Of a DNA stretch of 64,000 nt, positions 1 to 11,489 are shown one piece after another. The position numbers were made by a program, and so were the translations under genes. The first letter of the stretch is position 1. Each line of letters starts with the position of its first letter. Under the pieces are notes generated by a model. It was given only the letters and a program-made list of their open reading frames with translations. It had not been told where the DNA came from and did not search any database. Source of the DNA: Notamacropus eugenii (taxonomy: Eukaryota; Chordata; Mammalia; Diprotodontia; Macropodidae); NCBI RefSeq assembly GCF_028372415.1, contig NC_092874.1:114844744-114908743 (forward strand), written 5' to 3'.

Positions 1-689
1 TTGTTGTATGAGGTGATATGTACTATGTAAAAGAATTTTATTTATTGTATTTATGTATGTACTGGAACTTGTCATTAATTTCTTAGTGAAATTTCATCCT
101 CCTGATGGGGGAAATAAATAGTTAATTAATGTGAATTGTAAAAGCTGGATTCTAATGTGAATTTCTTAAACATGACAATTGGCCAAAGTTCCAATTTTGA
201 TTTTGTAAGAGTGATAAGAATATAAAGCTTAGGAATGGTAATCTAAAATTGCATTAAGGTCAGTTTTGGAGGAGAGTGGACATTTGGATTTCTACAAGAA
301 GATAAAGGGAAGAAGATGCTGAGATACTATGCTGAAGACGACTTCAATGAGCATCCAGACAAGAAAATTGCATCAGATGATGTTCCTCCCCAGGCTGTTG
401 TATGAGATGGAACTTCTTAAAGGACAATTCATTGATTTGCCTTCTTCTTCTAGGTCTTTGTATCTGTACTTACGAAAGGGGACTGTAATTTGTCAATATG
501 TCAGTCAACTTTGCTCCTTTCCCATATTCATATAAAGGAGAAATAGATGAAGGGAAGAATTCATAGGGGAAAGAAAGTAAGGAGGTATTGATTAGATTTA
601 GGTGTGGAAACAGAAATTTTAATAAAAAGAAAAAGGGGGAAGTTTGTGGTAAACAAGGAAGAAGTTTTGTTTCCACAGTTTTGGGTGAT

Positions 690-1045
690 CAGAGTTGTGA
701 CCTAGCACCATCAAGTAGAGGTTAGCAACTTGTGTGCAGGCTTGACAAGCTGTTTGAGGGAAAGTTTATTAGAGAGGAGAACATGAAGTCACATGGTCAG
801 GGGATGGTGGGGTGCGGAGTCTAAAATTAGGAACAGTGCAAGAAACTTCCATTAATCTGAACAAGGTGTAGTCTTCCTGTACCTTTACTTGGAAGCTACC
901 CACTCATAATGAACAAAGAAGGCACTCCCTCCTCGTAAAGAGGGATGGAGTCAGCTTTGATCAAATTGTTCAATTCCTCTGAACTCTAATAAATTTTCTT
1001 TGATCCCTTTTTGTGCGTCAAGCACATCTCTAACACCAGGGGAAA
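690..1045 (+). mobile_element. Possible old solo LTR
   Basis: AATAAATTTTCTTTGATCC near 988-1008, followed by a short GT-rich stretch, resembles the R-U5 part of an endogenous retrovirus LTR. No flanking duplication or internal genes are seen, and the left boundary is a guess. Confidence 0.3.
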
Positions 1046-1729
1046 AGTTCTTATCTTTTCTTTTCCCCAATTTGTTTCAGTCTTTTAATATATTTTTGAC
1101 CCAACAAAGTTCCATAAAGCCTTGTATAACTGCCTCAAAAATATGCTAATGATAATATGTGAAGCATTTTGTAAACCTTAAAGTGCTACATAAATTTTGT
1201 CTTTTATTTTAAGAAAAGATAAAGCAAACTGCAGGTATTTTGTACAACTGTGGCTCCCCATCTAGTTAATGGAAAACTTAAAATGCAAACAACTAAAAAG
1301 TTGTATTTCTGGCTGGAGACTGGGCACCTTCAAAGGGGAAATGTTGCTCAAAACCTCAGTGCAGTTAAGGTGCTGATGCAACCTAATCAATGCCTCATTG
1401 AAGTCCATTCACAGCCTTCTCTGCATCAACCACAAACTACTACTTTGTGTTATCTATTTCAGATACTTTCATTTTGCCTTCTACTTCTTTACCTCCCTCC
1501 TCTAGTTTTCCATCCTAGCTCTCCAATCTCCTAACTCCTCTCTATTCATTAACTCCATTTATTAACTTGACTCTCCTTACTGCAGGGTCAGCCTCCTCAA
1601 AGAAGCTTTAGGTTATCTCAACCCTTTAACTTTCAGTTAAACTAATCCTCAACCTGGAACCACTCCCATGGACTACTTTCTCCATTCTGGAAGAGGATGT
1701 CTGAGTGTTGCTCACATAATCACATAACT

Positions 1730-1922
1730 GTGTTGATTTATTGGAAGGGATGGTCATCTAGTCCAACCCTTCAATTTTACATATGAATTTTACAAATATG
1801 AAGAAACAGAACCAGAGAAGTTAAATGGTTTGACTAAGGTCACATAGGTAAGAAATGAGATTGGAACTCAGGTCCTTTGACTCCAAATCCAAGGGTATTT
1901 CCACTATGCCATATTGCCTCCA
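1730..1922 (+). mobile_element. MIR-like SINE
   Basis: It has the typical order: GGAAGGGATGGTCATCTAGT, GAAACAGAACCAGAGAAG, AAGGTCACATAGGT, GGAACTCAGGTCCTTTGACT and CACTATGCCATATTGCC. It is diverged and noncoding. Confidence 0.75.
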
Positions 1923-2335
1923 GGTTACCACACTACACATTAACATTATCTAATTTAAATTTATACTATTTAATTTTGCTGCTATTTGGTCATTCTTTTC
2001 ATCTTTAGCACATTCCTATAATAGTTGTTCCAGGTCTCTTCTGTTATCCTCAAGTTCCTGATATTATTTACACCTTTTGCTTCAAACCTTACTTGACATC
2101 AAGGCTACTAGGCATTTCTTGATCCCTAAATATGTCTTTCTCTACTCTGATTCTACCATTCCTCTTCCTGGTCATACCAAACAAACATAACGTAACATAA
2201 ACAAAGAATCCCTTGCTAAGATTAACTCTCGACTTCCATAAAATTCATCATATTCTGCCAATCCAGTACTTCCTTCCAATCTGTCTTTGCAAAGGCATTG
2301 ATATCCTGTCTTTAAACAAACGCTCTAGTCCATAC

Positions 2336-2597
2336 AAAGTTGTTCTTGTTCTGTTCAGTCATTTCAGTCACATCCAACTCTGTGACCTCATTTGCGGTTT
2401 TCTTGTCAAAGACATTGGAATGGTTTGCCATTTCTTTCTCCTGCTCATTTTACTGATGAGGAAACTGAGGCAAATAGAGTTAAGTGACTTGTCCAAGGTC
2501 ACATAGCTAGTAAATATCTGAGGCCAGATTTGGATTCAGGAAGATGAACCTTCCGGACACCAGGCCCAGCACTCTATTATCCATCTAGCAGCCCCAG
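2336..2597 (-). mobile_element. tRNA-headed marsupial SINE
   Basis: Antisense copy. On this strand the head reads GGCTGCTAGATGGATAATAG, followed by a core with the GTGACCTTGGACAAGTCACT-type motif and a tail containing AATGGCAAACCATTCCAATG. The family is abundant here (for example 41919-42172 and 29269-29500). Any open frames inside are not genes. Confidence 0.8.
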
Positions 2598-2604
2598 AAA
2601 GATG

Positions 2605-2890
2605 CTCAATTGGTGGAGGTGCAAACCAGTCTAACAATTCTAGAAAGCAACTTGGAATTATGCTAAAGTGTGTTTAAGCCCTTTGATTCAAAGTCCGCTG
2701 ATAGTCATATATACCAAGGAGATCAAAGGCAAAAAGGTTCTATATATACAAAAATATGGTAACACTTTATATGATGGCAGAGAACTGGAATGTAGGTGCC
2801 CACTGTCTATGGAATGGCTGAATAAATTATGGTACATTAATTTAATATGGATATTACTACATTATTAAGAAATGATGAACACAAAGAATT
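2605..2890 (+). mobile_element. L1 3'-end fragment
   Basis: Contains the L1 ORF2-downstream pattern: CTGATAGTCATATATACCAA, ATCAAAGGCAAAAAGG, TATGGAATGGCTGAATAAAT and AAGAAATGATGAACAC. These match the layout of marsupial L1 3' ends in sense orientation. It is broken and diverged. Confidence 0.6.
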
Positions 2891-2929
2891 CAGAGATGCA
2901 TAGGGAGATTTATAATATGAACCAGACAT

Positions 2930-3242
2930 TTCCCTTCTCTTTTCTATTTCTTGCTTGGCTTGATCACCTCAACCTACACTCACACACTGGCAGATGGTGG
3001 AATGGCAGGTAGTTTCCATAAGTGAGCTACAAATAATTACTGTCAGGATCTACGGGTAACTGTGAACTCATCGGTTCCCATAGATTTAATTAACTTTACA
3101 CAGATGACTCCTAAATCTTGATATACAGCCCTGATCTTCTTCTCAACTCCAGATACCTCCAATTATTTCTTGGATATTCCCACCTGAACATCTGTCCTAG
3201 AATGTCTAAAACGTAACTAATACCTATATACATGTTCTATAG
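2930..3242 (+). mobile_element. L2 fragment, left half
   Basis: Runs of L2-like sequence (ATCTTGATATACAGCCCTGA, CTCCAGATACCTCC, GAATGTCTAAAACGTAACT) stop exactly where the HAL1 target-site copy begins. They resume at 5799. Confidence 0.65.
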
Positions 3243-3254
3243 GTCCCCATTTCT

Positions 3255-5786
3255 TTTTTTTTAATTCTAATTTATTTATTTTTAGTTTTCAACACTCATT
3301 TCCACAAGATTTTGAGTTCCAAATTTTCTCCCCATCACTCCCCTTCGCTCACCCCAAGACAGTGCATTCTGATTATCCTTCTCCCAATCTGCCCTCCCTT
3401 CTATCACACCCCTCCCTTCTCTTATCCCCATCCCCTCTATTTTCTTGAAGGACAATATAGATTTCTATATCCCATTGCCTGTATATCTTATTTCCCAGTT
3501 GCATGTAAAAACAAATTTTAACATCTGTTTTTAAAACTTTGAGTTCCAACTTCTCTCCCTCCCTCCCTCTCTCCCCACCCAGCCCCACTGAGAAGGCAAG
3601 CAATTGAATATAGGTTATACATGTGTAGTTATGCAAAAGTCTTCCATAAAAGTCATGTTGTGGAAGGCTAACTATATTTCCCTCCATCCTATCCTGCCCC
3701 CCATTTATTCTATTCTCTGTTTGGACCCTATCCCTCCTCAAAAGTATTTACTTCTAATTATGCCCTCTTCCTATTTGCCCTCTGTTCGATCATCTCCCCA
3801 TCCCCTCTTATCCCCTTTTCCCCTACTTTCCTGTAGTGTAAGATAGAGTTTTATAGCAAATTGAGTATGCATGTTCTTCCCTCCTTGAGCCAAATGTGAT
3901 GACAGTAAGCTTCACTTTTTCCCTCTCAACTCCCCTTTCTTCCCTTCCATTGAAAGACATTTCTTACCTCTTTTATGTGAGAGATAATTTGCCCCATTCT
4001 ATTTTTCCCTTTCTCTTTTCAATATATTCTTCTCTCACCCCTTAATTTATTTTTTGATATCATCCCTTCCTATTCAACTCACCCTGTGCTCTCTGTCTAT
4101 ATGTATATAATCCCTCTAACTACCCTAATACTGAGAAAAGTAAAGAGTTATAAATATTATCTTTCCACATAATAATGTAAACAGTTGAACTTTACCAAGT
4201 TCCTTATGATTTGTCTTTCCTTTTCATGCTTCTCTTGATTGTGTTTGAAAGTCAAATTTTCTGTTCAGCTCTGATCTTTTCATCAAGAATGCTTGAAAGC
4301 CTTCTGTTTCATTGAATGACCATTTTTCCCCCTGAAATATTATACTCAGTTTTGCTGGGTAGGTGATTCTTGGTTGTAATCCTCATTCTTTTGACTTCTG
4401 GACTATCATATTCCAAGCCCTGCAATCCCTTAATGTAGAAGCTGCTAGATCTTGTGTTATCCTGATGGTATTTTCACAATACTTGAACTGTTTCTTTATG
4501 GATGCAATAGTTTCTCCTTGACCTGGGAACTCTGGAATTTGGCTACAATATTCCTGGGAGTTTGCCTTTTGGGATCTCTTTCAGGAGGTGATTGGTGAAT
4601 TCTTTCAATATTTATTTTACCCTCTGGTTCTAGAATATCAGGGCAGTTTTCCTTGATAATTTCTTGAAAGATGATGTCTAGGCTCTATTTTTGATCATGG
4701 CTTTTAGGTAGTCCCATAATTTTTAAATTGTCTCTCCTGGATCTATTTTCCAGGCCACTGGTTTTTCCAATGAGATATTTCACACTGTCTGCTTTTTTAA
4801 TTACTTTGGTTTTGTCTTATAATTTCTTGATTTTTCATAAAGTCATTAGCTGCCATATGCTCTATTCTAATCTTTAAGAAATTATTTTCTTCAGTGAGCT
4901 CTTGGATCTCCTTTTCCATCTGGCCAATTCTGCTTTTTAGGACATTCTTCTCTTCATTGGTTTTTTGGATCTCTTTTGCCATTTGGGTTAGTCTATTTTT
5001 TACAGTGTTATTTTCTTCAGTATTTTTTGGATTCTCCTTTAGCAAGCAGTTGTCTTGTTTTTCATGATTTTCTTGCCTCATTCTCATTTCTCTTTCCAAT
5101 TTTTGCTCTATTTCTCTTACTTGATTTTCCAAATCCTTTTTGAGCTCTTCCATGGTCTGAGGCCAATTCATATTTTTTTTGGAGTCTTTGGATGGAGGAG
5201 CTTTGACTTTGTTGTCTTCTGTTTGCATGTTTTTGTCTTCCTTGTCACCAAAGTAAGATTCTATAGACTGATTCTCTTTTTTGGTTTTTGCTCATTTCCC
5301 CTATGGGCCTAGAGCTCCAGAAACAGTTGCTGTTTCTGCCCCTGCTGCTGTTGTGGCTGCTGGGGGTTCCTTTGCCCCCTTCCCCTTCTGCCACCCTGGG
5401 GCTGGGGCCAGACCACTCCACTCTCCCACAGTGGTCCCACAATCTTTTTCCACTGACTTTTCAATTTGTCCTCAGCATTTTGGGGTCATGAAGTCTGGAA
5501 ACTGCCACAAGTATGAAAGATTCAGTCTTCCCAAGGCTTGCTCACGTCCTGTCTGTGCCAGCATGGCCCACACTGGACTGCACCCTGCCCCTTGCCCCCT
5601 GTGTGGCATGACAGACACTTCCAGGCTGTCTTGGTCTGGAGATTTGCTTCACTCTGTCATTCTGTGGGTTCTACAGCTCCAGAATTTGTTTAGAGCCATT
5701 TTTACAGGTATTTGGCTGGGTTTAGGGGCAGTGCTCTAGAAAGTGAGTACTGTTGCTCCACCATCTTGGCTCTGCCCCTTCTAGAA
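3255..5786 (-). mobile_element. HAL1 (half-L1) element, near full length
   Basis: About 2.5 kb. The 5' end (right) reads GGGGCAGAGCCAAGATGGTG, the hallmark of marsupial L1/HAL1 starts. An ORF1-type coiled-coil frame follows at 5228-4797, then a decayed RNA-binding part. The sequence then passes straight to a purine-rich 3' UTR and an A-tail (poly-T on plus at 3254-3262), with no reverse transcriptase. It is flanked by a 12-bp target-site duplication, GTCCCCATTTCT (3243-3254) and GTCCTCATTTCT (5787-5798). Since it lacks ORF2 it could only have moved with L1 enzymes. Confidence 0.85.
4797..5228 (-). pseudogene. HAL1 ORF1 remnant (coiled coil)
   Basis: An open frame of 143 codons starting MQTEDNKVKA. 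Residues from about 25 to 130 are repetitive Glu/Lys/Leu heptad sequence, like the trimerising coiled coil of L1 ORF1p. After the stop, other frames still show the RNA-binding region pattern (around SRRDNLKIMGLP, near 4740-4710), with stops. It is therefore a truncated, inactive ORF1, not a host gene. Confidence 0.8.
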
Positions 5787-5798
5787 GTCCTCATTTCT

Positions 5799-6090
5799 GC
5801 TGAGGTCATCTAAATATGTAACCCTGGAGTCATCCTGGATTCATCCCCTCTTTCACTCCTCATATCTAATCAGCTCCCAAGTTTTGTTGTTTCTACCTCT
5901 GCAACATCTCTTGCATTACTCTTCTCCACTCACACAGTCACTACTCTGGTATTGGAGCTCACTGCCTCTTGCCTATTCCATTATAATAACTCAATCTTCC
6001 CTTCTCTGAGATACTTTGACATTTGACCCCTATGTACCTTTAAATTTTGTCATCTCCAATGCACATTTCAATGTATTTGGATGTATCCAA
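5799..6090 (+). mobile_element. L2 fragment, right half
   Basis: L2-like sequence resumes after the HAL1: CCTGGAGTCATCCTGGATTC, ATCTAATCAGCTCCCAAGTT and TTTCTACCTCTGCAACATCT. It is the continuation of the fragment ending at 3242. Confidence 0.7.
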
Positions 6091-6114
6091 CAGCTCTTCC
6101 CAACTTAATTTTCT

Positions 6115-6300
6115 TTTATCATTATTATTATTAATGTATTTGTTTTCAGTTTTCTACAACCACTTCCATAAGTCTTAGGTTTTCTCCCTCTCTCTGCCCC
6201 CTCCCTCCCTAAGATAGCATGAAATCTTATATGGGTTCTACACATACATTCTTATTGAACACACTTTCACATTAGTTATCCAACTATTCTCAAAGTATTT
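6115..6300 (-). mobile_element. L1 3'-end fragment
   Basis: The minus strand carries AGAACCCATATAAGAT, a GGGAGGGAGGGGG stretch, ACTTATGGAAGTGGTTG and GAAAACTGAAAACAAAT before an A-rich end. The same 3' end is seen at 16855-16987. Confidence 0.65.
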
Positions 6301-6984
6301 CTGTTTCACACACTTCACATTGCTTATGCTAAGATTGTAGTTTAAATGTGATGACTCCACTTTCAATGGTGATTAAAATAGATCACTATGAAAATGTTAG
6401 TAACTGTTCCATTTCACATAACATAAATATTCATAGGATTATTTGACTTAGTTGACTTTTGGGCCAATCTTTCTGCAGTTTCATTTTTCCTCTCCACAAA
6501 AGTCTTAATTGTGGTATGGAGGTGACCAAAACTTTTCTATGGTGTTGCCAACAGAGTGCAGGGTCTGGTAGGTTTTATCAAGATGGAAAGACTTTAATTG
6601 TGGTCCCCAATTAAAGACTGCATGTGCAATCTAAGGACCAGCTCAGGTAAGTACAGAGGGGATAATCATGAATAGGTTGACTATCAGGTGATAGAGTCTC
6701 TAATCATGATGATCCAGATAAGAGAGATGATTGCAGAGTGAATTAGAAATTTCAGAAAATTTAGGGACATTAATTTAACTGTTGTACTCTTACTATGAGA
6801 TCTTTGGCCAGTGACTAAGTTGATACACTACTGGGGAAACTGAAATATGCCCTAATGACCTGTTCAAAAACAAAACCAGAAGACAAAAAGAAGTTTCAGT
6901 TAAGTGGAAGTATGTGTCACAGATTCTCATATCTTGGCAGTGTTGGTTTAAAAAAACTCTCAAAGACAAGGAGAAACAACTGTG

Positions 6985-7175
6985 TAAAAGATCACTGATT
7001 ATTTACTCAGAGGACCAGGGTTCAAATTCTATGTCTCATATTTCCTACCCAAGTGACCCTGGAAAGTCACTTAATCCCCCTGGGCCTCACTTTCCTTAAC
7101 TGTAAAATGAAGGAGTTAGACTAGATGGTCCAGAACCTCAGAATAGTCTGAGGTACCTTCTAGTTACAGATCTAT
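6985..7175 (+). mobile_element. MIR-like SINE
   Basis: AGGACCAGGGTTCAAATTCT (box-B-like), then AAGTGACCCTGGAAAGTCAC, CTGTAAAATGAAGGAG and CTAGATGGTCCAGA. Sense orientation; no coding value. Confidence 0.7.
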
Positions 7176-7189
7176 GATGTCATGAACAT

Positions 7190-7640
7190 TTTTCACAACA
7201 CTTGCTCCTTTCATCTTGAGTGCTCATAAAGGATGGCAAACAGACCACCAGGAAGATAACTACATCTTATACACCAACATTTGGTTTAGACACTGACAAA
7301 GAATTTGATAAAGTTTTCCAAATCAAGTCAACAGATACCTTAATACTGAATGACTTCAAAGTAAAGGTGAGGACAGGGGAAGATGGTGGAAAAAAATATG
7401 TTGCAAAATATCATTTGAGATTATTAAATGAAAAAGGCCAAAAGCTTATAAATTATTTAGAAGCCTCATACCTGAAAATATTTTCTCAAAGAAGATAAAT
7501 GAAAGGCATTGAATGTGGCAAGGACATCTTAAAAGATCTGTTATTAATATGGGTGAGAGTCACTTCAGAATTATGTGTGTAATGATATCATTGATTAGAA
7601 CAAAGGTCAAATCAACACTAAATTAAAAAGATTAAGATTA
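7190..7640 (+). pseudogene. RTE-type LINE endonuclease fragment, broken
   Basis: An open stretch at 7220-7498 is similar in residue pattern to the APE-like endonuclease of RTE/BovB LINEs. TSYTPTFGLDTDKEF corresponds to the family's SAYAPT motif, and DFKVKVRTGEDG to the DFNAKxG metal/nucleic-acid loop. LLNEKGQKLINYLEA matches the NERGxxLxxFxxA helix. Beyond the stop at 7496, another frame resembles the GSDH-containing C-terminal part. The catalytic Asn of DFN is replaced by Lys, so it is inactive. Confidence 0.65.
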
Positions 7641-8176
7641 CATAGCAGCCATAGAAGTTCCCTAATCTATTTTGAAAAAAAAAATCTGCTGACACTTAAA
7701 AATGGGATACGGATAAAAGTAAAGACATTCACTCTGGTTATTCGTGTATTAAAGCTTTAATATTTTAAAACTGCACTAAGACTTTTAAAAGCATTCTTTA
7801 TTTCTTAGAAAACTTTAGAATATAAAAGTTACTGCAGCAGGCACCTGTCATTAGTCAAAAGAACCTAGAGATAGCCTCAGCCAGCAAAATTTAATGTTTC
7901 TGCCAAGTGAAGAGAATGACAATTTGGAAAACATTATAGACAATACCAGAGGATTAATCATAAGAAGTATTGCATACTACATAAATGTGAGCTACTACTA
8001 TTATGTACTTCCACAAAGATGTGTGTAGCTGGTATCTTGTAAATTAAATCAAATTACCAATGTAGGAATAGTTTATTTAACAAAGAAAATAATCAACTCT
8101 TTTAATTAGACTTCCACATGTCAAGGTTTACTTAAAACAAGGTACACTAAAATATTCTTATTTATCACAGTAATAG

Positions 8177-8372
8177 AATTGGAGGATTTAGAGCTGGAAG
8201 GTTCTTCAGGCATTACCTATTGCAATCTCTTCATTTTAGACAAAGTAACTAATGCCCAGAGATGTTTGACTGGCCCAAGGTCACACAGACCTAATTCAAA
8301 GAAACATATCCAAGATTTGAACCCAGATTCTCTAACTGACTCTGAATCCAGTGTTCTTTCCACTACACCATT
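8177..8372 (+). mobile_element. MIR-like SINE
   Basis: TTAGAGCTGGAAGGTTCTTC, GGCCCAAGGTCACACAGA, AGATTTGAACCCAGATTCTC and CTTTCCACTACACCA in MIR order. Ends about 170 bp from AGBL3 coding exon 2, on the intron side. Confidence 0.75.
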
Positions 8373-8542
8373 GTAATAAGGCCATAATGAGAAGAATCTC
8401 AAATTTCTCTTTTTCTTCCCACCTATTTTACATTTTATTCTCCCCATATACTCTACTGCTAAGACTTCTCTAGAACTTCCTACCTTCCATTCAATTTAGC
8501 ATCATCATAAAGAGAATCAAGAGTGAATTTGTGAGCTCAAAC

Positions 8543-8603
8543 CTGTAAACAGTGCACACCGATGGAGATCTTCGCTTACAAATTTCATAAAGGTATCATT
8601 ATC
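8543..8603 (-). CDS. AGBL3: AGBL3 coding exon 2
   Basis: 61 nt: 20 codons plus the first base of the next. The acceptor is TTGTTTTAG and the donor ACAG|GTTTGA. FMKFVSEDLHRCAL is identical to human AGBL3, which makes the assignment firm despite the short length. The next AGBL3 exon was not found between here and position 1. Confidence 0.93.
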
Positions 8604-9696
8604 CTAAAACAAGAGATTTATTTTAAAACTTTATAAACAAATCCAAAAGCCTAAAAGTATCACTAATACTACTATAGTAGTTGCTAGGTGGAAATCAAAG
8701 AACTAATTGAGGTGCTAGTGGCTGCAGTGCAGCTGAATTTGAATCACTTCAACATGGCATTCTATAACTGTTGAGTTCTTTGAGTCTGATGTATTGCCAA
8801 GACTATTGCTACCCATAGACTAAAGTTTAAAGAAGCTGGTGGAATCATGACAAAATATATTACAAGGTTAAAATTAGGAAGAAGAATGACAATTGCAAAG
8901 GAAACAAAGATTTTACATTTTTTCCCAAGTTTTACTTTAGAATTACAATTTGCATGATCATTTCTAATTTAATGGAGTCAAGTAAATCACTTAGAAATGC
9001 AAAATAGATGCATTTAACTGCTTAAAATAATTAGAAGAGCCATGTTTTTGTTTCTTTACTTTCCTCATTTAAGTCCTTGTGTCCTCTGTGACCTCAAAGG
9101 CATAGTAAACCTATTATGATGATATGTAAGATGAAAACTTTATGTGTAAAATTAAAAGGATATGAATTACAAATCTTAATTTCATATCTATATCTTAATG
9201 AAGATTTAGTATTTCTTAGATAAAGTACTGCATCAAGACAACATCATTAATTCGGGCCACTAGTAGATTGGGGATGGGGGGTGGGACCTGTGGTGAACTT
9301 ATGGGAAGATACAGTCAAGAGTTCAAGAAGAACACAGGATAATTAGGCATAGATGAGTTAAGATCTACTTTACTGGAGGGAAAATCCACATTGATGAGAT
9401 CACAGATTCATTTAAATTTTTTTAGCTAGGGCAAATTCCATGTGGTTAAATGTATCATTTTCAACATATGGCATTCTTTAACAATTTAAATATTAAACTA
9501 TTTTAACATTTATGACATATACTGCTTCATATAAAGAATCCTAGAGCACTCATAAAAACAACTAAATTCATAATTTGCAGGCTACATTAGGGAGCTTTAC
9601 AAAAATCAAGTAGCATAAAATAAAACATACCAACTCATCTTCATCACTGGTTGTTCGGTCTGTGAGCTGTTCATCTTTGTCTGACTCTTCTGACAT
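8543..9696 (-). CDS. AGBL3: AGBL3, first two coding exons (gene runs off left edge)
   Basis: AGBL3 (CCP3) is a cytosolic M14-type metallocarboxypeptidase that trims glutamates from tubulin and related acidic tails. Only its acidic N-terminus is present. The start exon encodes MSEESDKDEQLTDRTTSDED plus EL (9696-9631). After an intron of 1027 bp, the second exon encodes DNDTFMKFVSEDLHRCALFT plus one base (8603-8543). From memory the human protein starts MSEDSEKEDYSDRTISDEDE and continues with DEDMFMKFVSEDLHRCALLT, so the match is clear. Phases join and the ATG has A at -3. No zinc-binding or catalytic residues are in the window; those exons lie to the left. The position immediately 3' of CALD1 on the same strand agrees with human gene order. 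Confidence 0.93.
8604..9630 (-). other. AGBL3 intron between the first two coding exons
   Basis: 1027 bp, AT-rich, GTATGT...TTTTAG. No repeat or RNA gene was recognised. Confidence 0.85.
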
Positions 9697-9747
9697 TTTT
9701 TCCCAATGTACAAGCCTGAAATTTTCTTTTTTTTGCATATAGGCAAA
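9631..9747 (-). CDS. AGBL3: AGBL3 start-codon exon (5' UTR plus 22 codons)
   Basis: The coding part is 9631-9696; the donor is TTG|GTATGT. Two acceptors are possible. TTGTTTTGCAG places the exon start at 9747 and includes an in-frame upstream ATG. AAATTTCAG would place it at 9715 and exclude that ATG. The distal one has the better pyrimidine context, but I cannot decide between them. Confidence 0.85.
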
Positions 9748-11489
9748 CTGCAAAACAATTTCTAAGGAATTATTTTGTGGCTCTAGAAGTGTTTATTATA
9801 ATAAATACTAAATAATATAAATTGTAAAGAAGACATTCTTATTTTGGTACCTTTAAATATGCTTAAATAATGAAAACTGAACATCCACTTAATCAGAACT
9901 CAAATAACTGAAATATTCAATTAACTCATCTCAATTAACTGAAATCCTCTTCCCTTCAATTGGGGAGAACTGCATGGGGGAAAGAAGCAAATCACAACAA
10001 AATAAGTTCATATCAGGGATGTATCAGAAAAGTAATTTCCTTGGTAAAGTCTTGGGTTCTTCCCAATCTCCCACACCTTATCTTTATAGTACTAAACAAG
10101 AACGTGTTCAAAATGACAACTTTAAACCACTGTAACATACTGAATCATCAAATAATATTACACCATAAATTACAATATAAAATACAGAAAATTATATGAA
10201 TATAATATATATTGTAATCAATCAGAAAATACATTCATCAAAACAGTCTATTCTTTTCCTAAGTATTGGGGTTGGTCAAAGTTTTACAGTATTTGTCAGG
10301 ATAGTCAAGGAATATAATGCTGAGTTATAAAATTTTTCCAAAGATTCTCATGGCTACCTTAGAGCTTTATTCCATTTTCTGTTATTTTAATGTTAGAAGG
10401 AATTACACTGTGGGTGCATTCTGGCTTCTTAGATCCATTGATTCACTTAGATTCACAGACTACTTGTTCTGTGTCTTGGTTCCCCTAATACTTCAACACG
10501 TTTCAGCATTCCAACAGAGACATGTCTTCCAGCTTCTACTGTGCTCAGATACCCACCTCCATCAACTGCTTACTCATTTGTGACAGCTGCATCTTTCATA
10601 CCTATTTTAGCATTCCATAACTGTGAAAAGAGTAGAAACAGAACGTTTAAAGTGTCTTTGTAGTCTTCTGTTCCTCCCCACACCTCAAGTTTCCTTATGT
10701 TTTATTAAAGAATATCTGTTTGCTATCAAGAAATTGGAGCTACCGACATGAGGAAATTTTTTTTGTGGCATCATTCTTTACCAAAATACAAATTTGATAT
10801 TCAGTGACTTTTATTTTCCTCTTTAGGAAATCAGCGATTGTGTTTTAGTACTTGGTATAGTCCAGGTCAGGAATTTCATTAAGAAGCCTGAGATATTTGC
10901 AAATCAGGCTTTCTTACAAGGAGGAAAGACCTGGATTAAACGTTAGCCAAACTGAAGCTTCAGTTTGGGGAGAGTGACAATGAAAGAAGGAAAGAAACAA
11001 GTATTTATTAAGTGCCTACTATGTTATGTGACATATATTATCTCATGTGATCCTGAAAATAACCGTGGGAGGTAGGTAGTACTACTATCCACATTTTACA
11101 GTTAAAGAAACTTGAGGCAGACGGAAGTGCCCATAATCACCCAGTTAGCAAATGGTGGAGATGGGATTTGAACTCAGGTCTTTCTCACTCTAGTAACCTC
11201 ACTACTGTGTCCATGTCTCTTTGGTGATTTGTATGGTCTTGCAAAACATACAAAGCAGCACAGTTTGACAATATACAACGGGCTTCTCTCAAGTCAATGC
11301 CCATCTCTGGGCCTCAGTTTCTTTACCTGTAAAATGAATGGGTTGACCTCGATAGCCTCCACAACCCCTTCTAGTTATCCCAACACTTCGCAGAACTTAA
11401 ATAACTAGGGATGTTAATATCCCTAATTAACATGGCTCATTTAAATAAACTAGGGAAACTCTGGTCCCTAGGAGACATACACACAACGG
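9748..11489 (-). other. AGBL3 5' intron
   Basis: Noncoding. It includes a MIR-like SINE at 10985-11215 (plus sense, with ATTTATTAAGTGCCTACTAT and GGGATTTGAACTCAGGTCTT) and a MIR-tail-like piece at 11300-11380 (GGCCTCAGTTTCTTTACCTG). Nothing is recognised in 9748-10980. Confidence 0.75.

Larger units (their letters stand above)
1..8542 (-). other. AGBL3 intron (partial) and its repeats
   Basis: No coding exon was recognised. It contains a possible LTR (about 690-1045), a MIR-like SINE (1730-1922), a tRNA-headed SINE (2336-2597), L1 tail pieces (2605-2890, 6115-6300), an L2 split by a HAL1 (2930-6090), another MIR (6985-7175), an RTE fragment (7190-7640) and a MIR (8177-8372). I recognise nothing in 1-690, 1050-1730, 1925-2335, 6300-6985 or 7640-8175. 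Confidence 0.7.

Noticed and set aside
316..405. 29-codon frame starting MLRYYAEDDFNEHPDK
   Set aside because: Looks protein-like, but I cannot match it to a family. It is too short to separate from chance or a processed-pseudogene scrap.
3373..3741. 122-codon minus-strand frame
   Set aside because: Lies in the purine-rich 3' UTR of the HAL1 element; low-complexity, no protein family.
1..8542. Search for further AGBL3 exons (after CALFT)
   Set aside because: No sequence matching the following conserved region was seen on the minus strand; the next exon is presumably to the left of the window.
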